Shown: one piece after another, positions 6,563 to 14,677 of the stretch
How positions within the stretch are numbered: the stretch's first letter is position 1
How the letters are laid out: each line of letters starts with the position of its first letter
From: Bdellovibrio sp. UBA4095
GTDB lineage: Bacteria > Bdellovibrionota > Bdellovibrionia > Bdellovibrionales > Bdellovibrionaceae
Direction: 5' to 3'
Length of the DNA stretch: 64,000 nt
Assembly (NCBI GenBank): GCA_002381805.1
Contig: DFXZ01000013.1
Coordinates: forward strand, 124,001 to 188,000
Notes under the pieces: model-generated
Seen by the model: only the letters and a program-made list of their open reading frames with translations
What the model was told of the DNA's origin: nothing
Database searches by the model: none
Translations under genes and position numbers: made by a program

Positions 6563-6920
6563 AAATCTTAAGCAGTTAGTATATTCGTGCTCTGGCTGCT
6601 CAAGTGCGGCCCAAGCTGCCAATGCGATCGCAGTTCGCCTCGATCGATCTGGCGTTGCCGAAATGTCCTGTATCGCTGGGGTCGGGGGCGATGTTCCATC
6701 ATTGGTTAAAACGGCAAAATCAGGGCGACGGATCACAGTCATTGACGGTTGTCCGCTGCAGTGTGCTCGTCATTGTCTGCAAAGGCACGGGGTCACTCCA
6801 GATCGGCACCTCGATCTTTCCAAACATGGAATTAAAAAGGTTCAGCACGGAGACTTCAATCCTGAGCAAGCTTATGAAATTTTCAAACTGATCGAGGCCG
6901 AGATATCCAAGCAGGTTTAA
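6555..6920 (+). CDS. DGC-domain putative zinc-binding protein (121 aa)
   Basis: The start ATG 6555 overlaps the ferredoxin stop and gives MSENLKQLVYSCSGCSSAAQ. Cysteines in YSCSGCS and C in EMSCIAGVG, plus VIDGCPLQCARHCL with the DGC triad, are the signature of the DGC (PF08859) putative zinc-binding family. The family is of uncertain function and is often found near redox and anaerobic genes. Its coupling to a ferredoxin fits a metal or redox role. The stop codon lies in a short sequence (GGTTTAAAAAATGC) shared with element copy 2, so the following element starts at the very end of this gene. Confidence 0.8.
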   Translation: MSENLKQLVYSCSGCSSAAQAANAIAVRLDRSGVAEMSCIAGVGGDVPSLVKTAKSGRRITVIDGCPLQCARHCLQRHGVTPDRHLDLSKHGIKKVQHGDFNPEQAYEIFKLIEAEISKQV

Positions 6921-6926
6921 AAAATG

Positions 6927-6963
6927 CAAAAGACGACCGCTGTCTTAGCAGGGTCGCCTTTTT
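6927..6963 (+). terminator. Terminator-like hairpin at the 5' end of element copy 3
   Basis: GACGACC pairs with GGTCGCC with one A.C mismatch. The upper stem CTGT/GCAG has loop CTTA, and five T follow. Here the hairpin lies 10 nt after the DGC gene stop and could serve as that gene's terminator. Confidence 0.6.
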
Positions 6964-6964
6964 G

Positions 6965-7012
6965 ATGGAGCTCTTTCCGAATTTCCGGAAGGAGGTCCGA
7001 TATGAACCATAA
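6965..7012 (+). CDS. Possible leader ORF, copy 3 (15 aa)
   Basis: The product would be MELFPNFRKEVRYEP. It begins at the same ATGGAGCTCTTT as the other copies but stops earlier, still inside the peptide ORF. Confidence 0.28.
   Translation: MELFPNFRKEVRYEP
6971..6994 (+). promoter_or_regulatory. Hairpin sequestering the Shine-Dalgarno sequence, copy 3
   Basis: CTCTTTCCG (6971-6979) pairs with CGGAAGGAG (6986-6994), enclosing the ribosome-binding site of the peptide ORF as in the other copies. Confidence 0.6.
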
Positions 7013-7112
7013 TCCCAATTATGATTCTCTTCGGCGCATTCTAAAGATAGCTAAACAGATACTCTCTATTTTATTGGTCTTGATCAAAATTTTACGAGAG
7101 CTTCTGAGTTAG
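7002..7112 (+). CDS. Small basic hydrophobic peptide, copy 3 (36 aa)
   Basis: The product begins MNHNPNYDSLRRILKIAK and ends ILSILLVLIKILRELLS. One codon is added near the N-terminus relative to copies 1 and 2, and the frame is kept. The hydrophobic C-terminal half is identical to copy 2 in both DNA and protein, except for one silent change. Confidence 0.7.
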   Translation: MNHNPNYDSLRRILKIAKQILSILLVLIKILRELLS

Positions 7113-7334
7113 CTTTTTTCAGAAATACCTCCGGTGCGTTCTTATATCGAAAGATTTTAGGACCAAGGACGGGACTTAAAATCCCTTGGAAAGGAAGTTC
7201 CAGAAGTGGCTCTGCTAGGGCTTCTTTTTTCAGATTTCATCAAGACGGTGGTATTGGGAATCTTGTCCAGGAATCTTTTAAAGAACAATTTTTTTAATTT
7301 TAGAGATGAATAATTCCTGATAGAATCTTTGAAT

Positions 7335-7817
7335 ATGTTCAAGATCAGATCCCCAAAAACCGCTATCTTTCTGACTATTTTAATACTCCAGCCAGCACTA
7401 ACTCCCGACTCTTTCGCCCACGCAAAAAGACGACCTCCACGAGCCTACAGTTTTATTGCAGAAGGCGGGAAGGCCTCTCAGGCAGAGTGCGATGGTGAGC
7501 GGAAGATTCCGCGCAGATTAAAGCGTCATAAGGATTTTTCTAAAGCAAGCTCTTACATGGGTTCAGAACTTCAAGAGCCAGAGCTAAAAGGAAAGATCGA
7601 TGGCGAAATGTGGAAGCATTTCTTTAGAGCAAAAAGCTCCTGCAATGCCATCTTAGCAAAAACCCCATCGGCATTGGAAGAGGCCCAAAAAAACATTAAG
7701 GACATTCCACCAGAAGAAGAAGTAGAAGAGTCAGATTCCAGTAGTGGCGCCGACTCTGACTCTGAAGCGGATGCAGATGGAAAAGTAGACTCGTCAGATA
7801 GTTCGGAAGAGGAATAG
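7335..7817 (+). CDS. Exported protein with acidic Ser/Asp/Glu-rich tail (160 aa)
   Basis: No family is recognised. The start ATG 7335 gives MFKIRSPKTAIFLTILILQPALTPDSFAHA, a signal peptide; a TTG two codons upstream is also in frame. The middle is a basic domain with two cysteines (AECDGERK, SSCNAIL). From about residue 127 the chain becomes a low-complexity acidic tail built from S, D and E (EEEVEESDSSSGADSDSEAD and onward). Such tails can bind cations or basic proteins. No clear ribosome-binding site and no operon partner are seen. Confidence 0.65.
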   Translation: MFKIRSPKTAIFLTILILQPALTPDSFAHAKRRPPRAYSFIAEGGKASQAECDGERKIPRRLKRHKDFSKASSYMGSELQEPELKGKIDGEMWKHFFRAKSSCNAILAKTPSALEEAQKNIKDIPPEEEVEESDSSSGADSDSEADADGKVDSSDSSEEE

Positions 7818-7918
7818 TCTGTTTAAAAGCGCTGCTAACAAATTCAGTACTGTTGCGTCAGATCGGTGCTCGGCTTTCGCGAAGCACCTGTTCTGAATTG
7901 ATAAGTTGGGCTCTGGCT

Positions 7919-9295
7919 TTAATTGAAAACGCAGAGCCACCGACGACCTTTTGAGTCCGTCTTCTTTTCTGCAGCCAAGGACCCTTGAAAGAGTGGATTG
8001 GAGACTTCAAACTGACTGTTCCCGCGTGAATGAACCTCTGACTCATCAAGTACAACAGTCCAACCAGCAGCACATGGGTCGACTTGTGGTAACTGGACGA
8101 ATACTGCATCTTCTTTCGCTAGGAAGTGAGTTCCGTCAGCGAAATCGAACCTGAGCCCCTTCGCCATGGGGATATAGCGAACACTTGTCGTGCGGCTATT
8201 GAAGAAGCCGTGAGGAGAATAGCTGCCTTTTATTGCGCTTAAAGGAAGTCCAACATAGATGCTAGTTTCTTTTTGCATTTGTTTTTCTGCGCTCGCAATA
8301 AAATTGTCTACATTAAGGCCTCGTTCTTTAATAGCAGAGCGTATTCGATTTGCCATATCTGAATCCACTGGCGCGGGTACAGGTTTGAAATTTTCTAATA
8401 AGATTTCAACGGGGGTTTCCCCTTTAGCGACACGTTCTTGCCATTGCAGGTTCGGATACTGAAAACGCAGGATGAGACTTGCAAGTCCACCGACATAGTA
8501 TCCTTCGGTATCCAGTGACTGGAAACCGATGATATTTTCACCTTTGAAAATTTCTGATTGGGCTGCCATTTTTTCTAATTCTTGCTCAGTTACTCCGCAG
8601 CCGCTCTCGTCTAAAAGCGTTGCAATTACTTCAGCGTAGCGTGCGGTGCCTTCGTACCCATCAGTAGTTGTGTTTCCTTCAACGGCATCACTTTCTAACC
8701 ATTGTTTGTACCAGTACTTTGCATTTCCAAGATGTGTGGCAGCTTGCGATTTCTCTTGGTATGCGGCTAAAAGACTTCTATAAAGCATATTACGTGCAAT
8801 ACGCGGAGAAGCGAGAAGAGGAATTGTTGTGCCTCTGGATCCTTTATTTTTAAACGTCCAGCTCGTTTGGTCAGTCATATGAAAAGCCTCATGAATTGCC
8901 AGGCTGAAAGCTTGAGAAGGATCCGTTGAGCGGTATTTTCCGTAATGAGCATCCACATGCAATAGGTTACGATCTTCAAAGGGAATCAAGGAAAAGGTCG
9001 ATGAAAAGACATGAGGAGGAAGGCTTTCATTTGCGACGGTGGAGATAGTGTTATGTCGAGCAGAAACCAAAAGTTGATTCGAGATATCTTTATTTACAAG
9101 CAGCATATCAAGATTCGTGGCCTTGAGATCGGGCCAGATTCTATTGGGACAATTTCTTAGGACGGATAGAAGTGAATGAGCAACGTTGAGGGTTTGTTTC
9201 TCGGGATACTGCACATCTGCGACCGCAGGGACATGAGCTGTTATTAACATGGACAGTGCCAATAATTGTCGACCTACTTTTTGTCCAAAGCGCAT
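7919..9295 (-). CDS. Exported putative zinc metallopeptidase (HExxH, 458 aa)
   Basis: A signal peptide ending near VPAVADV is followed by a domain with AIHEAFH (His135, Glu136, His139), the zincin active site. EGTARYAE starting at Glu215 is a plausible gluzincin-type third ligand. The protein is therefore likely a periplasmic or secreted peptidase, though I cannot place it in a named family. The C-terminal third (from ~residue 330) is beta-rich with two cysteines. No operon partner is evident. A second, unrelated-looking HExxH protein is encoded at 28338-29681. Confidence 0.7.
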   Translation of the reverse strand: MRFGQKVGRQLLALSMLITAHVPAVADVQYPEKQTLNVAHSLLSVLRNCPNRIWPDLKATNLDMLLVNKDISNQLLVSARHNTISTVANESLPPHVFSSTFSLIPFEDRNLLHVDAHYGKYRSTDPSQAFSLAIHEAFHMTDQTSWTFKNKGSRGTTIPLLASPRIARNMLYRSLLAAYQEKSQAATHLGNAKYWYKQWLESDAVEGNTTTDGYEGTARYAEVIATLLDESGCGVTEQELEKMAAQSEIFKGENIIGFQSLDTEGYYVGGLASLILRFQYPNLQWQERVAKGETPVEILLENFKPVPAPVDSDMANRIRSAIKERGLNVDNFIASAEKQMQKETSIYVGLPLSAIKGSYSPHGFFNSRTTSVRYIPMAKGLRFDFADGTHFLAKEDAVFVQLPQVDPCAAGWTVVLDESEVHSRGNSQFEVSNPLFQGSLAAEKKTDSKGRRWLCVFN

Positions 9296-9326
9296 ATATT
9301 TCTCCTGGTTTATAAACAGAAAATAA

Positions 9327-9659
9327 ATGCAAAAACGATGTCATGATTTTCCAAAGGGAACACCGTCGAGCTTAGAGGTGGTAAATACATATAACATGCA
9401 GAGTATGTGCGATGTTAGCTCCTGGGAGTTGGATGTATCTAAAGAAGTCACTGGACTGAACTGCGGAGGAGAGACGATGCCTACAGCCGGGAAAACTCTC
9501 TATACCATATACAGAATTTTTGATTATGGTGTTTCTGGGCTTCCAGGCTTTGAACACAATGTCGGAGATTTAGCTTTCGGCTATACGAATGGAACGAGTG
9601 ACGGTAGCTCTGCTGAAAAACGTCCGACATCGTTGGGATCACTGAATTATCACCGCTAG
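9327..9659 (+). CDS. Possible orphan or decayed gene (110 aa)
   Basis: A 110-codon open frame lies alone in the gap between the metallopeptidase and MAPEG genes. The product has three cysteines and a beta-like C-terminus (YRIFDYGVSGLPGFEHNVGDLAFGYTNGT). There is no signal peptide, no clear ribosome-binding site and no recognisable family. It may be the 3' remnant of an exported protein whose start has been lost, or a chance frame. Confidence 0.3.
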   Translation: MQKRCHDFPKGTPSSLEVVNTYNMQSMCDVSSWELDVSKEVTGLNCGGETMPTAGKTLYTIYRIFDYGVSGLPGFEHNVGDLAFGYTNGTSDGSSAEKRPTSLGSLNYHR

Positions 9660-9709
9660 ATTTCTCTTTGATGACCTGGTCGACCGCCACAAATTGACCT
9701 GATATTAGA

Positions 9710-10123
9710 CTAGATTGAAAGTACGATTTCAATCCAGAGTCCTAGGACTGCCACCGCGCCCAAGCCGAAAGCCTTCATACGGTGAGGTATCTTGTTCGTC
9801 CTAATATGGATAAGCGCATGAAGCACGCGAGCAAAAACAAAAAGCCAAGCCCAAAAATTAATCCAAAATCCAGCGAGCGGCACCAGCATTGCGGCAAGAC
9901 AGCCGACATAAAACAGAACGGGTAGTTCAAATAAATTGGTAAAATGACGATCCACTCTAAGAACTTGCTCTGGCGGCTGACCATGATTGTAGGTCTTGAA
10001 GTATCGGACATCGAATCCTTCACGTACCGCCTGAATCCGATTTCTCAACATGACTCCAGCAACGACATAAGTAAGTACGACCATTGCAAACATGGGATAT
10101 ACAAGCTGTAAATTTGGATTCAT
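9710..10123 (-). CDS. MAPEG family membrane protein (137 aa)
   Basis: The product has four membrane segments, the motif LFELPVLFYVGCLAAML and a conserved RVLHALIHIRTNKIPHRM. These fit the MAPEG family (membrane-associated proteins in eicosanoid and glutathione metabolism). Bacterial members are small membrane proteins, some with glutathione transferase or peroxidase activity. AAAGGAGA precedes the ATG by 6 nt. It is a single gene with no operon partner; its substrate is unknown. Confidence 0.85.
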   Translation of the reverse strand: MNPNLQLVYPMFAMVVLTYVVAGVMLRNRIQAVREGFDVRYFKTYNHGQPPEQVLRVDRHFTNLFELPVLFYVGCLAAMLVPLAGFWINFWAWLFVFARVLHALIHIRTNKIPHRMKAFGLGAVAVLGLWIEIVLSI

Positions 10124-10456
10124 GTGAGTCTCCTTTGCAAAGACTCTACCATAGTGTGTGTTTGCCCCAGAAACTTAAACTGAGCCTAACGGAAAAGCTT
10201 GAGCTAGTTTGATAAGAATCGTTGGATCGGAGCATTCTGCGCGTGCTTTGCTGCTCGGCTGAACAACTTAGAATCCTTTTTGGGTCGGTGGTGGACTGTA
10301 GTCAAAAAAAAAATGGAGCAGAATGGTCTCATAAGCCTTATAGGCCCTCGAGAGTCCCTTCAGTCATTGTCAGTTAAATCCGAAGTAAACTTATGTTCTC
10401 TTTGGGGGCAGACGATTGAGTGTCATCTTTTGGGCGAATTTGGGGTTGTTTATATT
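10124..10456. other. Intergenic region upstream of the fibre operon
   Basis: About 330 bp lie between the divergent MAPEG gene and the lipoprotein-fibre pair. An open frame runs in from 10280 but lacks a ribosome-binding site, and its first 59 codons look like leader sequence. A weak promoter pair TTGTCA (near 10368) with TTATGT 18 nt later is possible. I see no repeat or RNA gene. Confidence 0.4.
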
Positions 10457-10744
10457 ATGAACACTAGATACTCACTAAAGCACTTCGTTCTCATTTCGAT
10501 TGGTTGGACTTCCATTCTGGCCGGCTGCTCCATGGACGTTCGCATCTGGAGTCTACATGAGGAGACTCTTCAAATGAAAGCTGTTTGGTTAGAAAATACG
10601 CCAGCTAGCAGCCAAGGAGTCTTCAGTACTGGTGGTTACGAAGCTCAGGTTTCCATAAGTCATTACAAGGTTCAGCCGAAGGCTCAAACTGACCAGGGTT
10701 ATACTGTATATTCCAGTCTTCAATCTACTCTCTTAAAGGAATGA
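10457..10744 (+). CDS. Small lipoprotein coupled to the fibre gene (95 aa)
   Basis: The start ATG 10457 gives a signal peptide with lipobox SILAGC, so the mature protein is about 70 residues on a lipid anchor. The family is not recognised. The stop codon overlaps an ATG of the next gene (ATGA), so the pair is co-translated. A small lipoprotein made just before a large exported fibre may help its export or anchor it at the outer membrane, but that is inference from position only. Confidence 0.7.
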   Translation: MNTRYSLKHFVLISIGWTSILAGCSMDVRIWSLHEETLQMKAVWLENTPASSQGVFSTGGYEAQVSISHYKVQPKAQTDQGYTVYSSLQSTLLKE

Positions 10745-10749
10745 AAAAG

Positions 10750-13695
10750 ATGAACAGCCGCAAGTACTCTATTGGTGCAGTCATTCTGATTCTCACCTTA
10801 CTCCCATCACTAGGCTGGACGGGAGCTGTTATCACTTACCATGGACGGCTTCTGGACACGAATAAACTTCCTGTTGAAAGCTCTAATGTGACATTCAGAA
10901 TTCGTATTTACAGTCCAAATCCAAAGAAGTGTCTGTTGTATGAAGAAATTCGATCCATCGACATGAGTAATTCACAAGGAGTATTTGTCATACCCATCGG
11001 TGATGGACTTGGCACCAGAACTGGCAACGACCCTGGCTTACAGCTCGAAAGAGTATTCACGAACGATCCCAACACTGAATATAACACCACTAATACTCCA
11101 TTGATCACCTGCAATACTGGCACATCGTATGCGCCCGACTTGCTTGATCAACGTCACCTTGAGGTTTCTTTTGACGATAATACTGGTACTGGAAACCAAA
11201 CACTACCTCTCATGGATGTGAACTTTGTACCTTTTTCCGTCAATTCATTTGATAGCCAAAATATCGGTGGAACTCCGGCAGAATCGGTAGTTCGACTTAG
11301 TAGCGGAACAGCTACGCCCCTGAGCCTCGCGGATTTTTCAGAACTCTTAGCCATTGTTAACGGTACCTCCAATCAATATGAAAGGTCGGGGCAACTGCGG
11401 GGAGCCTCGGTTCCAGCACTTGGGAATGGTCAGGTTTTAGGTTGGAACGCTGGAGGGTGGCAGGCGATCACACCGATCACTTCATTTTCTGAAACTGATC
11501 CCCAAGTCAAAGATTTTGCCAAGGTAGACTTGCCTTCTTGTGGCGCAAACCAGTTCTTAAAGGATGATGGCGCCGGGAATATGGTATGCGCGTCAGTGAT
11601 AGGCAGCAATGGTGGCACTGTCACTAGCATTACAGCAGGAACAGGCCTGTCGCATGAGACAAGTCCAGGAAGCCCGCTAACGAGCTCGGGGACCATAAGT
11701 CTCGAAAACTCCGGAGTAGTCGCAGGTCAATACACGAAAGTGATTGTTGATCTGAAAGGCAGAGTTACAAGCGGTGCGAATTTGTCGTCGGCAGATATTC
11801 CGAATCTTGATGCCTCGAAAATTACGTCGGGGACAATTGCACAAAATGTAAGTGCCACGTCAGTTGCCGCAACCAATGTAAACTCCACAAATTTACGGAT
11901 TTACGATGGCGCCAGTGAATATTTAACATTTACTCTTCCAGCTGGTGGAACAAGTTATTCCATTAAATGGCCAAACGCAATTGGCAATAATGGAGATGTT
12001 TTGCAATCGGATGCTTCAGGCAACCTTTCCTGGATCGCAATTCCCTCGGCTCCTGTCGAAAGTGTGGCGGGCAAAACGGGAACCGTAACACTTTCTACTG
12101 CAGACATCAGTGGACTAGGTAGCTCGGCAACAATGAACGTCGCGGCTTCAGGTGATGCTTCCGCCGGGGAAGTCGTCAAAGGCAACGATTCCCGATTGAC
12201 CAACGACCGTGTGCCCACAGGCGGTGCTGGCGGAGACCTTTCTGGTTCCTATCCAAATCCCTCCGTTGCGAAAATCCAAGGACGATCAGTCGAAACCACT
12301 GCACCAACGGACGGACAAGTTCTTCTTTGGGACAATGGTAACACGACCTGGAAAGCTCAATATGTTCGAGCTCAAGATATTCGCACCATGTGGGGCGGAA
12401 CTCAGTTGATTCCAAGCACAGCCTGCTCCGCGAATGAGTCAATGGTATGGTCTGCAGTTACGGATAGATTCACATGTCAAACCATCGGGACACTCGATGC
12501 ATCTGCCATAACCACAGGAACAATAGCCCCTGGAAGAATAGGATCGGGAGTAACTACCAATGCGTTTTTAACGACGGATGGTTCCGGAGTTCCTGGTTGG
12601 CAAGCTCTAAACAGTGATTTGCACGTTCAGTACGCTCTTCTTGCCGGTCGTTCCGGGGGACAAATCCTACACGGGGGAGCGGCTGCCAGCGATTCTTTAG
12701 TTTTGGATTCCACATCCCACTCAACAAAAGGAACAGTTCTCTTGGCGCCATCTGGCGGCAGTGTTGGCGTCGGCACATCAAGCCCGACGGGAGTATTTGA
12801 TGTAGAGGGCGGAACAGCTGCCAGTGGTCTTAACGGCGGGAATATTCGACTTAATGCCCAGACCGGCGGAGCTGGAAATACAGATGGAGGGGTGGTACTG
12901 CTATCTCCTGGAAATTCAACTGGTGCCGGAAGGCCGGGTGTAGCTGTAGTGGGTTCTGACACCGATGTTTCTATTGCGAATCAGACAGTCGGACAAGGCG
13001 GACTCTATGTGAAAGGCGGAATTTATGGCGCTGATGGAATTACAACAAACTACCAGTTCAGATTCGGTAATGGCACTTCGCACTTCACTGCGAACACCAG
13101 TGGTATAGCATCACACTTGTTAACAACAGTAAATGGTGCTGAAGTGATGCGCATCATTGCCAATGGCAATGTTGGTATCGGCACCACTGATCCTACTCAA
13201 CTTTTTCATGTCAATGGGACGGCTCTTGCGACCGCCTGGAATACGACTTCGGACGAACGACTAAAAGAGGATATAAAAGAGATTGAAAATCCTCTTAAGA
13301 AGATTCTTCAGCTACGTGGGGTGACCTTCAAATGGCGAACAGACATCATGCAGCCAACCAAACACGACCGCCTTAATGATATCGGTGTTGTTGCGCAAGA
13401 AGTTGAAATGCAGTTTCCGGAGGTTGTTAATACAGGCGCCGATGGATTTAAATCCGTGAACTATTCATCATTAGTAGCTCCTCTAATAGGGGCTATTAAA
13501 GAGTTTTACCGCGATTTTGTCGGGCAAAAAGAATTAATCGCTATGCAAACTAGGAAGATTGATACTGTCCTGCACGACCTGGAAACAAAAGTCGACAGAA
13601 CAGAATTGCAGTTTTTACGACTGGAGAATTCTGAGTTAAAAGATCGAATCAACCGGCTGGAAAGACACTTGATGATAAAAAAGTCTTCTGAATAG
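10750..13695 (+). CDS. Mosaic fibre/adhesin with C-terminal S74 intramolecular chaperone (981 aa)
   Basis: A signal peptide ending near SLGWTGA is followed by an N-terminal beta domain (VITYHGRLLDTNKLPV to NFVPFSVNSFD). A long shaft then carries tail-fibre-like repeats (LSSADIPNLDASKITSGTI, GGDLSGSYPNPSVAKI, LDASAITTGTIAPGRIG). The C-terminus is an S74 endosialidase-type chaperone. It contains TSDERLKEDI, where Ser837 (counted from the 10741 ATG) is the likely self-cleavage site, then GVVAQEVEMQFPEVV and VNYSSLVAPLIGAIKE, and a coiled-coil tail. This matches the mosaic adhesive trimer fibres of Bdellovibrio, which bind prey surfaces. I chose ATG 10750 because AAAGGA directly abuts the ATG at 10741. 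Confidence 0.88.
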   Translation: MNSRKYSIGAVILILTLLPSLGWTGAVITYHGRLLDTNKLPVESSNVTFRIRIYSPNPKKCLLYEEIRSIDMSNSQGVFVIPIGDGLGTRTGNDPGLQLERVFTNDPNTEYNTTNTPLITCNTGTSYAPDLLDQRHLEVSFDDNTGTGNQTLPLMDVNFVPFSVNSFDSQNIGGTPAESVVRLSSGTATPLSLADFSELLAIVNGTSNQYERSGQLRGASVPALGNGQVLGWNAGGWQAITPITSFSETDPQVKDFAKVDLPSCGANQFLKDDGAGNMVCASVIGSNGGTVTSITAGTGLSHETSPGSPLTSSGTISLENSGVVAGQYTKVIVDLKGRVTSGANLSSADIPNLDASKITSGTIAQNVSATSVAATNVNSTNLRIYDGASEYLTFTLPAGGTSYSIKWPNAIGNNGDVLQSDASGNLSWIAIPSAPVESVAGKTGTVTLSTADISGLGSSATMNVAASGDASAGEVVKGNDSRLTNDRVPTGGAGGDLSGSYPNPSVAKIQGRSVETTAPTDGQVLLWDNGNTTWKAQYVRAQDIRTMWGGTQLIPSTACSANESMVWSAVTDRFTCQTIGTLDASAITTGTIAPGRIGSGVTTNAFLTTDGSGVPGWQALNSDLHVQYALLAGRSGGQILHGGAAASDSLVLDSTSHSTKGTVLLAPSGGSVGVGTSSPTGVFDVEGGTAASGLNGGNIRLNAQTGGAGNTDGGVVLLSPGNSTGAGRPGVAVVGSDTDVSIANQTVGQGGLYVKGGIYGADGITTNYQFRFGNGTSHFTANTSGIASHLLTTVNGAEVMRIIANGNVGIGTTDPTQLFHVNGTALATAWNTTSDERLKEDIKEIENPLKKILQLRGVTFKWRTDIMQPTKHDRLNDIGVVAQEVEMQFPEVVNTGADGFKSVNYSSLVAPLIGAIKEFYRDFVGQKELIAMQTRKIDTVLHDLETKVDRTELQFLRLENSELKDRINRLERHLMIKKSSE

Positions 13696-13874
13696 AAAAA
13701 TAATCGATTTTTTAGGCAGATGATTATTAGTTCAAATAACAGGAGCTTAAAAACACTAAGTACTTTTCATTACCCAGGATTATTAAGAATGAACAGCTGT
13801 TTATAACAATCATTCAATGAAATCAGGAAACAACAAGCAAGAATAGGTCCTGCTTGTGAACGAGGGGGAATTCA

Positions 13875-14627
13875 ATGCAAATTCGGTCTAATAAATGGAC
13901 GCTTCTACTTAAAAGAATAGTTAGGGGTCGAGTTCCTCATTTTATTTTCTTGGCAGCAATACTTCCGCTTGCTTATCAAAATTGCTCTAAAGTGAACTTT
14001 GCCAATGTCCCTTCGGCAATGTCTGAAGCCGTTGAGAACGAGCCCGCAATAGATATTGTTTGTGATCCATTCACTGCGGCCGATAGATGTGGGGGGGGCA
14101 TAGGTCTCATCGGCTATATATACCATCATCCTGGTGGCAAAGATCTTCAGTCGTACATAGAAAAAGGTACCCGACTAAAATCAATGATACAGCTATCTAG
14201 TCTTGATATAGCCCCCCGTGCATGGACGGCAGGCTTTCCAGGACCGAATGGCGTACTCATGGATGAAAAAAATGAGATTTTGAATGAGTACTTTGCTTTC
14301 GATCTAAGAGGAAACTTAACACTTCCTGGTTTCATGCCGGTCGGTGAATATCAATTTGCGATTGCCTCAGATGATGGTGCAGTTTTGGATTTTGGAGGTA
14401 GCACAATCATTAATAATGATGGCACTCACGCAGTGGAATGGAAGTGCACGGAAACTCCCATTACATTGATTCACGGTGCTTCCCATCCGGTTCGACTCAG
14501 ATATTTCCAGGGACCTCGTGTAGAGATCGCCTTACAAGTCTTTATTCGGCCCTGGGATCAGTTTTATCGCGGCTGTGGACAGAATGAAGGTTTTGAAGTT
14601 TTACCCAGGGAGATGCTCAGTCATTAA
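13875..14627 (+). CDS. Exported PA14-like domain lipoprotein (250 aa)
   Basis: The N-terminus is basic, then hydrophobic (FIFLAAILPLAYQNCSKVNF), with Cys at a lipobox-like site. Residues ~75-240 (GLIGYIYHHPGGKDLQSY, EYFAFDLRGNLTLPGFMPVGEYQFAIASDDGAVLDFGG, and HPVRLRYFQGPRVEIALQVFIRPW) follow the PA14 beta-barrel pattern, in which DDG is the usual calcium or sugar site. PA14 domains bind carbohydrates or accompany glycosidases and adhesins. Its place after the fibre gene suggests a surface role. A 180-nt gap separates it from the fibre gene, so it may have its own promoter. Confidence 0.7.
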   Translation: MQIRSNKWTLLLKRIVRGRVPHFIFLAAILPLAYQNCSKVNFANVPSAMSEAVENEPAIDIVCDPFTAADRCGGGIGLIGYIYHHPGGKDLQSYIEKGTRLKSMIQLSSLDIAPRAWTAGFPGPNGVLMDEKNEILNEYFAFDLRGNLTLPGFMPVGEYQFAIASDDGAVLDFGGSTIINNDGTHAVEWKCTETPITLIHGASHPVRLRYFQGPRVEIALQVFIRPWDQFYRGCGQNEGFEVLPREMLSH

Positions 14628-14677
14628 CCTGAACAGCTATTCCGAACACCACTGCAAACCGAAGAATGGAGCGCCCC

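Larger units (their letters stand above)
6916..7232 (+). repeat. Dispersed peptide-encoding element, copy 3
   Basis: This is the third copy, directly abutting the DGC gene stop codon. All parts are present, including the 3' conserved region and a terminal AGAAG...CTTCT stem followed by six T (near 7202-7230). It is closer to copy 2 than to copy 1 in the coding part and closer to copy 1 in parts of the 3' region. Confidence 0.85.

Noticed and set aside
2986..7232. Three repeated elements as a CRISPR array or insertion sequence
   Set aside because: The copies are ~2 kb apart with unrelated genes between them, have no transposase or terminal inverted repeats, and no short repeat-spacer pattern.
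10750..13695. Fibre gene as evidence for a prophage
   Set aside because: S74 chaperones and fibre repeats occur in phage tails, but here there is a bacterial signal peptide, a coupled lipoprotein and no capsid, terminase, portal or integrase genes.
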